Origin: Anarhynchus alexandrinus
Taxonomy: Eukaryota; Chordata; Aves; Charadriiformes; Charadriidae
Direction of reading: 5' to 3'
Length of the DNA stretch: 64,000 nucleotides
Assembly (NCBI GenBank): GCA_008711295.1
Contig: VUYV01000073.1
Location: 788,894-852,893, forward strand
Under the pieces are notes generated by a model, which saw only the letters and a list, made by a program, of their open reading frames with translations, searched no databases and was not told the DNA's origin. The position numbers and the translations under genes are program-made. Numbering within the stretch: position 1 is the first letter of the stretch; each line of letters begins with the position of its first letter. This document shows, piece after piece, positions 23,971 to 37,584 of this stretch.

Positions 23971-24664
23971 GTAAGAAGCAAAGGACATTTTCTGATGGAT
24001 TAAGTAGCTGGATTAGCTCCATAGTTGGACTGACAAGCAATGCAATGGGTGTCAGAGAGAGGGTGAGTGTCCTGGACGGCAGTAGCAGCAAATGAAGGAG
24101 GAAGGAGAGGGGAGAAGAGGAAAAAATGGCATCTGTCAGCAGCACCAAGCTGATAGAGGACTTCCAGGGAGGAGACAGGAAAAGGTTTGTGATGGGGCAT
24201 TTGTTTCAAAATACAAGTATCTGAACATTGGCAAAAGTGCATGCCTACAGCTCCGAAGCCAGATATACTATTTAAACTACCTGACCCCTAAAAACTAAGG
24301 ACATAGAGAAGGGAAGTTCACCTCTCCATACAGCTGCCAAGCAAGCACCCCAGCAGACCCAAGCCTCCAGAAGTGTTACACCACCATTGCCAGCAGCACT
24401 GTTCCCTCCTGCCATCTCACTCCACCTTGTTAGGTCTCTTTGTTGCTCTTCACAGCCCTCTCTTGACTCATGGACCGGTGACGGGTTGTGTACAGCTTTG
24501 TGGCCGCAGTGGTTTCCCCTCCTTTCCAGACTGACATATTTCAAACACTTGCTCTAGATAAGGTGTTTAGAGCTTCTCCTTGTTAGCACTTAGCCACACT
24601 GAGAACTGCCAGCCTACTTCTGCCCTGTGCTTCTCAGCCATCAAAAACGACTCCCTTCTTCCTG

Positions 24665-24760
24665 TGACTGTTTGCTTTATTAACTTTTTATCAGGGATTT
24701 TGTCAAAGGCTTCCTGAAAGCACAGGTACTCACGTTCACTCTAGAACAACCTTGGCCATG
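24665..24760 (-). mobile_element. Old CR1-like reverse-transcriptase fragment, reverse orientation
   Basis: The stretch TTTTGTCAAAGGCTTCCTG (24699-24717) and its flanks match the reverse complement of the CR1 region encoding the FDK/FSKAF part of the reverse transcriptase. The consensus on this strand reads approximately 'ttgtcaaaggctttctgaaagtc'. Only about 100 bp is recognisable. Confidence 0.5.
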
Positions 24761-27700
24761 CCTCTAAGATCTTTGTGGAGCTGTAATGTTTCCTTTTTGC
24801 TTTAAACTCCTGCTTTCTCCTGTGCGTTTCCTTTATATTCAGATGAAGAAGCGATGCAAAATATCGCAGGAGGGAAAAGGTGCACAGCAGAAAGAGATGA
24901 GATATAGAGTATGATTATGCAGGAATCCTGTGCAACTTGAATTGTAGGAAAGTCATCTCATCTCCTGCGCTGGAATGTCTCCTGCTGATGGGTGCAACCC
25001 TTTCCCAGTGACTGTGAAAATCTTGATAAGGAAAGTGATGAGACACTCGGCGCAGCTAGAGCTCTAAGACTTGGGTTTGCCCTCCCACGCGTTTTGGGTG
25101 GGCAGGCAAACCACAGACTGTCATCTGTGAAGTCAGAAAGCATTGGGTACATTTAATTACTACATTAGTGCTTGCTAACACTTTCAATGCCAAGAACTGG
25201 TTGTGGAGGGTTTGGGGTTGTTGTTGTTTGCGCTTTGTTTTTACCACGACATAACTATTGGGGTTGGAGCTCACACATCTGAGAGCTCGAGTCAGCCCAT
25301 TAATAGGCACTTACTGCAATAAACAGGTCAGGAAATAGTTGTGGCCAAGCAAAGAGCTGAGTGGCTTTGGCTTATTCTCATATTTTTCTTCTCATTGTTT
25401 CTTACTCTGTTTTTTCCCCCTCACAAGGTTTTCTCTTTGGCAGTTTTCTGTTTCCAACTATCTTCTTTGTTCTGAAGAAGAAGAAAATAATGTAAATAAA
25501 GGATCTTTTCAGTTAAAAAAGGTCTTTCAGCCCTTGGGAGTTAGGCACCACAAAAATCCCCTCTGAGAATCTGTGCCTGACAGATCATTTTAACAGGACC
25601 TGTGGGCTGCTCACTGCACAGCCCATTCATCAGCAGTGCCCAGATGTCTGGCCACAGCCTCATCATCCATCCCAAGGCCTAATCACCCAAAGGAGCGGGA
25701 TAAATCCAGTGGTGACAACAGCAGCCAACTTCTGACACCACCACCCCTTTCCCATGGGTGTACAGCCCTGGCACGGCCGCGGGGTATCACTGCACGCCAG
25801 GAGAGCGGGAAGGGGTTCCAACATCCCAGGGAGATGAGGCAGGTTCTTGCCACCCCAAATTATCTTACCCACCCCACTGCCTGGTTGCTCACCCGGGGAA
25901 GCAGCCAGTCCAGGTCCAGCCGTATGAGCTGCTCTGGGCAAGCTCTGCTGGCTCCCGAAGCCCCTTCCCCTGGGACACACGTGGTCTGAGTGGGATGTGC
26001 AGAGCATGCTCAGCACCTCCAGGAGTTCGCCAGGGCTGTACTTGACCAGAGGCATCACAGCTTTGCCTGCCTCGACAGTAAGCCACGTGTCCTGGTCCTA
26101 GCTACCTAAAAAGTTTGAGCGCTGCTGCTTCACACAAGAAAGGGAAATTATAATAGCATTTGGCAGTTTCCCTGAGAACACAAACTGAGGCATCCAGAAG
26201 GGGTACGCAGCTGTTCCGATGTGATCTGGTTAAATATTTGGGTAGGCAAATACCTGAATCAAAACGAGCTTTGTGACAGATTTGGGATCTTGCAGTTATT
26301 TTTCCATACTTGGGATATCCGAAATGAGTCAGTCCATGCAAAGTCACTGTTGTTTAATGCTAGGGGACCGGTGACAAAAAAAAAAAACCAACAGTTGAGA
26401 GCTCTTCTGTTAGTCAGCATTTCCTTCCTGATCCCACGACAGGAACCGAGGTACGTGTGTACCAGCGCTGTGCTTCGCCCTCCCCGTGCACAATTGCCTC
26501 CTGCTCACCAGGGGAGACGAGAGCCTTCACGCCACACGTAAATGTGCTGCAACCCCGCCGTCTGCCCCGGGGCCATGGAAATGTCCTGACACTATACATC
26601 TCCTCAAAACGTGCGCAGGCTTGCAGAATCCATTTTGTCTTTTCTACCTCCGCTCTAAACTTTGTGTTGAATCAGAGGCTGAAGGATTGCAGTGCTCGGT
26701 GTTCAAAGCAAGATTAAAACAGTACATGGGTCAAAATGAGAAGATCATTTTCTTTTCCTCTTCCCTCCCCCCCCCCAGTGATCCCCCTTTACCAAACTAA
26801 TAACTTTGGTTTAGGCCCTTTTTTGTTCTCTTTTATTTCACCATCAACTTCTGCCATCCGTGTCCTTGTCAGGCACAAACATGACTGAACTCATGCATCA
26901 GAGCACCACGGTTTTGCTCCATAGGGAGTTACTAAGCCTGATGTAAACACACTGTTGTTTTCATTTAGCTTATAGCTGAGATATTAAGCAGGTTTTGGTC
27001 AGTGTGAACACATCTGCTCATTGAACCTGGGGTAGCTTTTGGTACACGAGTATCCTTTATAGGACTTAAGCTTCTACACATATAGCAAGATAAATGAGTA
27101 TAACCACATCCATCCTAAATCAATCCAGAGAGATTTGCACTGATAAAATTAAACTAGTGGAGGTGTGGGTGTGGACAAACTCCCCAACTTCTAGCAACTG
27201 TCTTTCTGCAGAGTTAAGATCCTTATTCATACATACCATTTTCTAGAAAGAAGGAGGGTGGTTGCTCCAGGGAGCACTTTGTGGACACCGTTGGGTTATG
27301 CTTCACCGAGTTCGTCTGGCTCACCAGCTCTTCTGAGCTCTTAGCCACAAGCACGTAGCAACAGCGACCAACAGGACCAAGGACCACGTAGACTCTGACC
27401 GAGGAGATCGTGCCCCAGGGTAGGGAAAGTGTGCGAGGGCAAGGGTGCATCAGCAGCTGCAGACTGGTTCGCCCACCACGTGGTGCTGTCAGCTGGGCTA
27501 ACCGTGTCACCTCCGCACCCCTGTCGTGCTTGACTCACTCACCCCACTTCAGTACGTCATCGTCTAGTACATTATCACAGTAGGAGCTCTTTTCTACACA
27601 GCGTCACAGAGTAAAAAAGGAAGAGAAACATGAAAAAACAGAAAGTCCATGCTTTTTCAACATCAACCTCGTCAAAAAGACCATTCATAAATACTCCTGT

Positions 27701-28980
27701 CCCAAATAGCAGTGCAACTCTTCGATAACTTTCTGTTCTGTGCAAATTCTCAAGCACCGTCAGCCTCCAAAATGCCTTGGTCCTAACCTGGCCCGACCTC
27801 CTGGGGCGCTGTCTGGGACAGTATCTGGAAGTGCCAGAAAGGGACCTGCAATGGGGACTACTAAACCACAGAGGCACCAAACACACAACCCTTTGAAGTG
27901 GGTCTAAAACCTGGAGGGAGAGACCCGACGCCACCAATGAGGTGTTCTCGCTCCTGCTGATTGGAGTGAAGTTACTTGGGGCTCCACGTGCCAGGCATGT
28001 CACCCACGTTGCTGAGAGAAAATAGTAGATAATAAAAACCAAAATCTGTGAAACACACACAGCAGATGTTTTTCCTTGCAAATCACAGTGGAGCATTCAG
28101 GAAGGCAGGTGAGTGCCTGCTTATCGTCTAATATTTATACGCATTTTATTCTTATTCTTATCTTCCTCGCAGGGTATCAAGCTCTCAGAATGATTTTGGT
28201 TAAATCATTTCGTGAATGGGAATAATCAAACTGGTCCTTTTCTTTGCTGAAGCTTTTCCCAGCTCACTCTAAACTAGGTTCGGGACTGAACTGCTACCTC
28301 TTCCTTTTACATTTAACCTCGCTGTCACTCCAGTTTTACCATCGTGGGTCTCAAATTCACTCACGTAGAAGCCAACTGCGGACTGGTTGTTGTGTAATGT
28401 ACCTTGATTTTATTATTTAATCTTCTTTTCATCTTGCTCATGTACAATATCTACGGCTACATACATTCACAGCGGTTATGAAATATCAGATCCCTCCCTC
28501 TGCTCCCCAGGAAGGGAAAGAGAAAAGAAAGGGGAGATTTCATCTCTATCCCCTGGTATCGTGCTCTGAATGTTATTCACTGTGCTAATAACTGTATCAG
28601 CATGTTTATAAGCTGATGTGCTTTTAATTGTTTCACTCACTCTCTCATACACATGAAGTAAGCACTCTAATGGGTTCTGTACCTTACATCCTCTATTTTA
28701 TTGCTAATGGTATCTCCAGTAATATAAAATGACGGATGAGTGCAGTCTGAGAAAAGCGGAAAAATCAATGCACGTCCAGACTCCGTATGAGAGCGGGCGA
28801 GGAGCTGGGGCTGCCAGGCACTGCAGTCTCTCCAGGGCCGGACGATGAGAGCCAGGAGGTGAGCGAGGAAGGGCACATCGGCAAAACACCTCCTTCGGTG
28901 CATGCAGGCAGCAGGGAGCATGGCGGGGAGGCAGCAGCCCAGGCACCTCTGCCCCACCAGCCCACCTCCTGTTTGTAAAG
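24761..28980. other. Unique intergenic or intronic DNA, no gene seen
   Basis: Contains a locally GC-rich part (25640-26050) with overlapping chance frames on both strands and a poly-C run at 26767-26778. A phrase near 25525-25570 (GGGAGTTAGGCACC) recalls an old sauropsid repeat but is too short to assign. No gene recognised. Confidence 0.5.
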
Positions 28981-29095
28981 AAGGTGGCTCCGGCCGCACT
29001 CGATGTACAGATGCGCACGCAGGGCGGCTGCCGAACGCGTGGGCGTCGGGTGTTTCCATCCAGCTGCAAGCGCGGCGCTCACACCGCAGCTGGGG
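28981..29095. promoter_or_regulatory. Orphan CpG cluster
   Basis: Fifteen CpG dinucleotides fall between 28991 and 29086 (96 bp), far denser than the surrounding CpG-poor DNA. Unmethylated clusters like this often mark promoters of noncoding transcripts or distal regulatory elements in vertebrates. A GGAG|GTGAGCG donor-like site occurs upstream (about 28858). No TATA box or recognisable exon accompanies it. Confidence 0.4.
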
Positions 29096-32000
29096 TCACC
29101 CACAATTCGGGTAGCATGTGGGTGGAGTTACCAAAGCAACTAGGCAAGCTGGGTCATCTTCTTCCCAGGCTCTCCCCAGCGTGAGATCCAAGGGGCTCTG
29201 AGCAACGAGAGAAGCAATGGCAAGCTCTTCCCTTGACCCCAGAAAGAGAGGTGTCCGGGTGGGCAGGGGCAGACCCACGTGTGCTTCCACAACTGTGCCC
29301 CCAAACACGTGACGGTGTCAGAGGGTATCAAGCGTAACAGCAGAGCAGCTCTCCGTGTCTTGTGAGGAACACCTGACAGCCCTCCGCGTGGCTAGAGGAG
29401 CGTGTCACACACATTCCCCGGCAACACAACATCCCCGTGTCTCATACAGCCATCAGCCAGCGACGGTGTTAGTAATGCACAGGGGCAGCCACTTGCCATT
29501 TCCAATTCTCTAGACATCTCTGTTTGCCCTACAGGAAAATACAGCTTGATCTTTGGCCATGAAAAAAAAAAAAACCTGTATAAAAATCAAGAAAGATTTA
29601 TACTCCTTTTTTTTTTTAAAGCAACAGGAACACAGAAGTCTAATAGATACCAACAAATTTTAATGCATTTGGGGAAAGGAACCCAAAGGTAAGGAGAAGT
29701 ATTGTTTGTTTTAAAACAAGATCCCACCCTTCGCGTCAAGGCTGTAGCCTGGAGTGGGTGTCGTACTGCCAAGTTATAGGAGCCTGTAATGGAAATGCTG
29801 ACAGACCTTCAGCACCACCGCAGTCAGTCGCTCTATAAATAACCTTTGCAAATGCCTGGCATGTGAGATGTGCTCAAGTAGCCACTTGACAGAATCTGGC
29901 AATTTGACCAACCATTATTTCAGAAAAAAATCGTGGATAAGATCTGTTTGTCTGTGTACTCGCTCCTGCAGGTGCTTTGGGTGCGTATCCCACCTATTCT
30001 CCGGTGCCAGATAGGATGCGTTAAGGATGCTGTTCTGGCAGGTACAATGCTGCTTCCCAAACAAAGCTGTAATATGACCTACTTTGCTCAGTCTAGTACT
30101 ATTCAATAATAAGTGGCCTCTATTGGGTTTCTACATGTAGACAACATCAAACACGTTTCACTGAAGCATTTAGATATTGATTTTACTCAGCCTGGGAACT
30201 TCAAAGTGGGTTCTTTCCATGTCATCTTGAAAACTCATCCTCTTGCTCCCATGCTATAGATTCTCTGTTAGTGCATGTGCGTGCAGGCTCCCCCAGCTGC
30301 TGGTCGTCCCTCTGCTATTTGTTTCTAAATTAAGGTCAATTGCTGCGTCCCTTTATCCCCTAATGGCAATAACTATTGTGTATAGCAATGTAGGAGCTGT
30401 CTCCACTGCTTGGCTTCCCTACTGTCACCCACCCGTGCCTCGAAACGTGGTTTTTTTAACCAGATTGCAAAATAAAGCACTGGTCCCAAATAGGAGCACT
30501 GGGGACACTGGAGGATTGTTTAAAATTTGTGAGCCTGTTTCTATAGCTTCAGGGAGGGTTTCAAGTTTTCACCATGTGTTTGTTCATCACATCCTGTGTT
30601 CTGGGGCTTTGTCTCTGGACAATGGAGATTTTTGCTGTTCTCTACTTACAGGGGTCATATTGTTGGTTTCTTTTTCCCTCTGTTTTCTTGGGTTTGGGAG
30701 AAGATGTCTGCCAATGAGGTAGAGAACCACATGCAACAGACAGTTTGTTAAGAGCTAACCAGAATTTGAGAAAGGGACATCAGATACACTTTCAGTAGGG
30801 AGGTTAAATTCTGTGCCTGAGCCAGACTTCCAAGGACTTCTTTTTCCTAGAGTTTTCCCAGTAATTCCAGGTGTGGAGAAAGTGTCCTCTTCCTGTCCCA
30901 ATTTGTTGCATTATCTTTCTGCACATCATTACATTGCTGGCACAGTTCAATCCAAAGCCAGTTGCACCCTGAGTCAGCCTCATGCAGAAAGTGGCTTAGG
31001 GCCTTTGGCCTTGACATGTGGATATTTAAACAGGCTGTCCTGAACCCTGCTTAATCCTGTAGCAGGAGAGGACACTGACATCAGAGGGATCCACGAAATG
31101 GAGCCCTACCCAGGTGTGGGCCATGTTCTTGCCATGCATTTGGGACCAAAAAAAAAAGTCCTTGCTCACCCAGTGTCAGGAGGTGTTGGTGTCCTCTGCA
31201 CCCTGCCAGAGGAGCACAGACCAGCGTCCCCCCTCCTGATCTATGGGCCAACACAGGTGCCCAGTTGAAACATCCATATGTCTCATCCACAGATCCACCC
31301 TTCAACGATGAGTGTGTGGTACATAATCAGAAAAATGAGTGAGAAAACGTTCTTTTTTTAGGGTCTCTTTTGATAGAGATTCTTCATGTAATATATTATC
31401 ATGGTGTCCTGGATGTGATGTTGTTATTATTCTGCCTAGATCAGCATCACTAGGTCAAACAAAAGTTATTTTCTTGTAGAAAATAATGAGTTCAGAGCAC
31501 CATCGCAAATGAAAATCAAGAAGCACCTGAAGCAAAGGAGCAGCAACACTGCTGCAGGAGGTCAGCTCTCTTTCCAACATGACTCTTTCGCTTCTTCATT
31601 GGTAGAAATGAGTGTTCTTGACTTAGTGCCATTCCTGATTGTTCAGTAATCTTTCCTCCTAAAAATTTAGAGCAGATCATTTATATTCACAGCAATTATT
31701 TCCTGTGAATGTTCTTTATTTGGAAGCCCAAACACAAAAGTTGATGTGATACGCCAGTAATACTCGAGGACGTTTGAACCAAAGCAAGACTAATCGCATG
31801 GGGCACCCCATGAGGAAAGCGTTTCATCTGGGAAGCGCGGCGAAGGCAAACAAAGGTGGTGGTGCCCGTCACCTTTGCAGCACCTGGAGTTCCGGGCACT
31901 TGCCTCAGCTTTCTGGGAAAAAGCTGCCTGGGGCTCCGGGCTTTGCACAGACGGTGCTTTGGGTATTTCCATGCTTTGGTATTGCCAAACGCCGCCCGCT

Positions 32001-32861
32001 CAGTCAGCACTGCAGAGCACACGTGTCTTCACCAGGACTTTGATGACAGCAGATGGTTAATCAGCAAATAGTGCCAAAGGCAGAAAGGATGGGGTTGTTG
32101 TTTTAAGTCTGAATCCTTACGGTGATGGGGGATGTTAGAGCACTTTCTGCATATATTACCAAAAAAAAAAATAAATGAGAGCAGGGGTCAATCAGGACAA
32201 TTTGATTCTGCCAAAGTCAAAAGCTTCGGCTATTACATTTCTTTATGCATCACATCTACCGATTAACAATTGCATGTTTCTTTCAAAGGAGCACATGCAA
32301 TCCACTGTGGTTTAAAAAAAGAAGGTGGAGGAAACCCTGACAGAGAATAAAGATGAGATACAAAACCTGTAGTAAAGGAATGCCTCAGTGGAGATTGCTT
32401 TTCTGCATCCTTCCTGCTTTCCCTGGAGCTAAGCGCAGTGCTGCACTTAATTCAGGACCAGATCCTGCTCATTTTTTCAAGGCCCGTCATCTTCAGTTTC
32501 ACTCTTTGCATACAGCAATTGGGATTCTGTCCTACATGTTAAAATAAGGATATTAGCAAGCAGAGAGATTCCCTTCCCAAGCCATGAGATAAAGTGATGG
32601 AGTCGGTCTGCTTTATGAATGCTAAAAGAGAACGTGCAGTGTCTGGAAAACACTAAACTGACCTGTGGGGTTTGAGATCTGCCTATAAAGTTCCCATTTA
32701 GATGGGATGCTGTCAGAGTGGGTAGGCCAAAATACACCCTTCCTAAGTGTCTGCTAATAACCTTAATGGAGTGCAAAGGCATGGAGAGGCACCAAAAGGG
32801 ATTTTAAAGTGGAGAGAGCGGGAAAGGCAGGAATGTCTCTCCATATATAAAAACCCCCACC
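29096..32861. other. Unique intergenic or intronic DNA, no gene seen
   Basis: No domain or repeat recognised. The 159-codon frame at 30243-30722 (plus) is hydrophobic in places but resembles no family. A-rich and T-rich runs near 29563-29574 and 29606-29617 are simple homopolymers. Confidence 0.5.
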
Positions 32862-32930
32862 CTGAATCACACAGAGGTGCTGAGGTAGGCAGAGACCTTT
32901 GGAGATCATCTTGTCCACATCTCAAAATGA
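32862..32930 (-). mobile_element. CR1 retrotransposon 3' end fragment, reverse orientation
   Basis: The plus strand reads GAATCACACAGAGG, CTGAGGTAGGCAGAGACC, TTTGGAGATCATCTTGTCC. This is the reverse complement of a CR1 3' terminus (consensus approximately 'gaatcatagaatggctgaggttggaagggacctctggagatcatctagtcc'). It is diverged and short. Confidence 0.75.
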
Positions 32931-35590
32931 AACACTCAAATCTGCATGTTCACATATATTCAAGATGGCACTTATGGACACGGACATCACATCACTATCA
33001 TTAGACCAAAAAACTCTGGAGGAGCAAAAGCACTGTCAGGAAGAGAGAAGGCTGGAGTCATAGGACGAGATCTGCAAACATGCCTGAGGGTGTCGGCGCA
33101 CCCGGGGCGAAATCTCCTCGTGACTCAGTGCTGCGTGACTTAGTGGTACAGATCAGTAGGAAACGTAGCCCCGGGGCAGAAACCCGCGTTCCCCACAGGC
33201 TGCACGCAGGGGATGAAAAGCCTGACAGTGGCGAGGCGAAGGACCCCGAAGACAGCTACATCCTTTGCTCCTTTGGGATTCTCACCTGGAGTGGGCTGCC
33301 AAAACTTGCCCAGGCGTTTCTTACGGGAGTCGAAGAGCTCTCCTGCTCTGTCCCAGCTCTGTGCACCCATTAGCCCACAAACAGATCAGTGGCTGGGGAG
33401 AGCAGCTGTGCTCGCAGCCCCACACATCTGATGGGAGCAGATGATGAGTCCAGGACACCCACCGCGTTCACAGGCTGCCCTCGCTGCCAAGCTATGACCA
33501 CTTCGGATGAATCTTAACCTCCTCTATTAAGGACATTCCAGTTGTTGTGGCCCATACCCTGTTGCGGGAGGTGGTGTCCCATAAGATGCAAGCACTCCCA
33601 GTGGTTTCTCCAAATGAGGCAGTGCAAGAGTGAAGCTCGGGCTTTGCATGTTCTGGGCAAATATTCTAAATGCTCAGGTGAGATATGAACTTACAAGCAG
33701 TGTTGCTCTGAGGGTTTCACCTGCACTGTTTACAAAAGCCATCAAGGCAGCAGTTTCTTTTGCCAGGGCTGGTGGGAATTTGGTACCGCTCTCCCTCGGG
33801 GGGGTTAAGAAATCCCACCCGGAAAAACAGAACGCGCCCAAAGGTCCTGCTGAAGCCAAGTGACGACAGCGGAGGGGGAGACATGAACAAGGATCTTCCT
33901 GAGGACTTGGAGCACCCTAATTGCTGCCAGCATCTACTCGGGGTGTCTCAGCAGCAGTCGGGGTGGGAGGGGAGCAGCAAAAAAGTGGATTTGGCTGGGC
34001 TAGCCCCTTTCCTCCAGGCAGCACAGCCAAGCTTTGAAAAGACAGAGAACAAAAGGCTGACTGGCGAGCAGGGGAAGAAAGTGCTGGAAAGGAATTTGTT
34101 TCTACAGGAAGCTCAATGGCTTGTTGTAAAACAGACTGCAGTTCTGTTGTTTCCATGTTAAACCCTAGAAAGGGGCAGCTCCAGCAAGCCGAGGATTTTC
34201 TGGTGCAAAAACAGTGGAGGTTCGAAAAGGACGAAAGGCAACTTGAGCTTCCCAGCTGGATCGGTAGTAAAAAATAATAACCGAGAGCAAGGGTTTTTTC
34301 TTTCCCCACCCCCACGCCCCTTTCCAGAAATTCTCTGGTTTCATCTCTTTGAGTTTTAAACATTCATTTAATCCCAGGCTTGCCTTTAAGAAAAAAAAAA
34401 TATGTGTAGAAGGCCTTCTACACCCCAAATCTATAGCAACACTTCCAATTTTCATTACCAGAAATAGCAAAAGGAAATGAAAAGCAGGTGTGGGAAGGCT
34501 TTTCTGAACGATGCCAGGGCTGTGCTTTAACCTTTACTGGAGGGAAATACACATGTGTGCATGCCAGGCTGTTGCCTTATTGCATAGTTCCCTTACAGCC
34601 ACAAAAAACCTGACAAAAGCAACCAAACACTCTCAAGTTCTTCTAAGCATGTTTGCTGACAGCCCGTGCCACCGAAATATTTCACTGACCTTTGACAAAG
34701 ACGGCGCTAGGCTGTAGGGAGGAAAAAAATCGGGGCATGGGGGATCTCAGAATTAAACAAAGAAAATGGTAACATGAAAACAACTTTGGAGACCAGTGAG
34801 AAGAAAAATAGGCATCTCATCTCTCTCTCGATCACGCCACGTCCTTCCTGCTTCTTGCATACATTAGTGGTACTTTCTCTGAGTTACTTGAGATGGCTTG
34901 GGTTTGATCCTGCCAGATGCTGAGCGACAAGCCACTGCCAGGCTCAGCAGCTTGCAGCGATCGAGCTGAGATTAGTCCCAGATTACCCCGGCGCAGCCTG
35001 CGAAAGCCAGTCATTCTGTTTTTCATTTCTGTGGCAAAACTGCGAGATCCTGGAATTTGTTCTTTCTCCTCCTATATACCATTCAACGAGGCAGGAATGA
35101 ATGCCCCGGAGCGAGCTGTACACTGCCAACTCAAGCCTTTAAAATGAACACAAAAATCACAGCCCAGCCTGAACAGGGAAATGTAAGCCCGAACCTGGCC
35201 CCAGCGACAGCGGCTGCGGGAAAGGCCCCCTGAGGCGACTCCAGCGCTGTAATAACCTACGTAAACAGGGATGGTGTATTTTTTTTTATCCTCCGCCTTG
35301 CTTCAGTGGAAAGGGGCGGAAAAATAATTCACTTGCGTACACAGTCATTTAGGCCCAGTCATGATTCCTTTAGAGCCCGTGCCAATGGATTTTAGTCATT
35401 CTCTGGCAAAGATTTCTCTTTTAACCACAAACACTGAATAGTTACTGGGTGAGTCACCATCTTGAGTAATCTAATTCCTTGACCAGTACATGCTTGCTTC
35501 CTGCGCTGCAGAGTGTCTTTCTTCACTCAGATGTTTCAACGTGTGCCTTTCCTGCAGGATTTTTCTTTCCTGCAGTGCTGCAGAGCTGGG
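32931..35590. other. Unique DNA with CNE-like and CpG-enriched patches
   Basis: A CpG-enriched patch lies at about 33090-33250 and a CNE-like patch at about 35160-35460 (AT-core motifs, GCCAATGG at about 35381, GGGTGAGTCACC at about 35447). No coding exon is recognised; frames up to 148 codons overlap on both strands. Confidence 0.4.
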
Positions 35591-35630
35591 AGTCGAGTCC
35601 AGAGGAGACCAGAGGAGTCCAGAGGAGTCC
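35591..35630. repeat. Tandem repeat, 10-bp unit x4
   Basis: Four units of the form AGAGGAGTCC lie end to end (35591-35600 AGTCGAGTCC, 35601-35610 AGAGGAGACC, then two identical copies). The direct duplication TTTCCTGCAG also occurs twice just upstream (about 35547 and 35567). Confidence 0.9.
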
Positions 35631-37584
35631 AGCTCCCAGGGCAACTCCCGCTGCAGTTCCCTGGCCACCTCAAGGCTGGCGAAAGCACGGTAGCCCATTG
35701 GCCTCCTCAAATCCAACACGTGCTCTCCTTGGGGGAGCAGCAAGCTCAGGGTTAGGAGGTAATTTTTCAGACAGCGAGCCTTTAATCAGCAAGTCTGGTC
35801 GTATCTGGAGGCACAATGTTGGCTATGCAGCTTTACCAGCAAATTGTAAAACAGCCAAACCTGCAACATTAGCCTTGTACCAGTCTCCCGGTCAGCCCTT
35901 TGGACAAGAGCAGTCAGTGCCCATGGGCTGCTTTTAGGAACTGACTTTAGGAAAGGAATGCTAATAACAACCACAAGCAGCATGGGACAATGTCAGTGCA
36001 AACCACACCAAGCCCCAACCGTACCTGCTTTTGCAAGGGGTGTGGGCTGCTTTCCCTTTCTCGTGTACTGGCATTGCGAGAAAACCTACTGCTAAAAAAT
36101 CACGGAGTTTCGAAACGCTAGAGAAGAAAGATATTTTTTTCCCCTTCAGAAGATGTAATGTTTCAGGAGCACTTAAACGCTCGAGGATTAAATTGTGGTG
36201 AGTGTTCACAAGACACCTTTTGAAGAATGTTATTAAAATCTTTCAGAGCCCCTTCTTTCATGATTGCAGCTTTCTGTTTCATTTCCTATTTATGGGGGAC
36301 TGTGCTTTCCTCGGGGCATCTTCTGGCCACTACTTACTGCAAGCTCCTTCTCTTCAGGGGAGGAACAGAAAAGAGAGGCAGCGAGAGGGGAGGATTAAAT
36401 TATACACTGATATTTTCAAGCCAAGAAAAGCAGACTATAATAAAAGTACTCTAATATAAATTTATGATCCCAGTAGAAAAATGTCTCAGAGTAAGGTGTC
36501 TTTGTGCATTTATGTATACATGAGTACTGCTGAAAAACAGAGCAGATCCAACTGGGGCTATATCTGATAGCCTATATGTCTGCTAGGAATATTAGGTCCT
36601 CTCCTGACCGTATCTATATGCATACTTATACTCAAAACACAAGCACAACCCTTGAACAGGGGAAGAAAAAGTGTTTTACACAAATTATCCAAAGATATGA
36701 TCAAACCTGAACTTGGTGGCTGAGCAAAAAGATTGTTATTCTTAATTTTAGCACCTGTCTTAATGCTTTTTTAAATAGTTGTACCACATCCCTTGTATGT
36801 ATTAATCTGAGTTTTTAATATTTCTCTTTTCTTTTCTTAAAACTCGGTATCAATTATCTGGCCACCTCAGCACTAGAGAATGTCATCTGTAAAAACACAG
36901 GTCATTTGTATAACAAACTGTTTAACAGTTATTTTAATTTAGAAAAGGTATTTTTTCATCACATATAGAATACACACATCATCAAAACACAGAAATAATA
37001 GAAGAAAGCAGAGCTGTTCAGAGACAGCCCTGAGGAACCCAGTTAGCTGAGCCAGCACTGTCCACAACACACTGGTCAATGATGCAAATGGTATTTGGTA
37101 CCATTTCCAACAGCTGGGGCTAAACATTTCCATATTTGATGTGACACTGTCATAACTCGTCCTTGCCTCTGCTCTCATGGTCCTTCTGTTGCCTGATTTT
37201 TTCTTCTGTAACCACAGAAGCATGCCAAGTCAGACTGGAAAGGACAGGAAGACATCACCTGCTCCAGTTGTTCTCAACCCTTCTTGAACTGCGGGCCTGG
37301 AAAATCTTCCCCATGACAGAAGGGTCCTCTTCTGAGGTTAGTAGGTGTCATGGGTGAACTTGGGTTGCTTTTGAGCATAACCTGACCTCACACATAAGCC
37401 AAACCATCACGAAAATGAGTGATCCTCCACCTCATCGTCATCTCCATGAGTTACTCATGTCCTCTTTCCTCCGGGGTGCCGGTCTTCATATGAGGCCAAG
37501 GTCCTCCAGTACAGAAGCTGAACCAGCAGGCAGCAAGTCACCTTGTCTTCTGGGGTTAGTTTCCCGCTGGCTCTCTGCCCCAGA
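35631..37584. other. Unique intergenic or intronic DNA, no gene seen
   Basis: No recognisable gene. A segment near 37225-37290 (GACTGGAAAGGACAGGAAG) weakly recalls the reverse 3' end of a CR1-type element; too diverged to call. Confidence 0.5.

Noticed and set aside
25520..25575. Words resembling old sauropsid interspersed repeats (also near 27110-27190, 47878-47910 and 62232-62275)
   Set aside because: Each match is a short phrase without extended order, so no repeat family can be supported.
30243..30722. 159-codon hydrophobic ORF (plus)
   Set aside because: Several hydrophobic stretches but no signal-peptide plus conserved core, no family resemblance, unique noncoding-like context.
37225..37330. 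Possible reverse CR1-type 3' end
   Set aside because: Only a 19-base loosely matching phrase; flanks do not continue the consensus.
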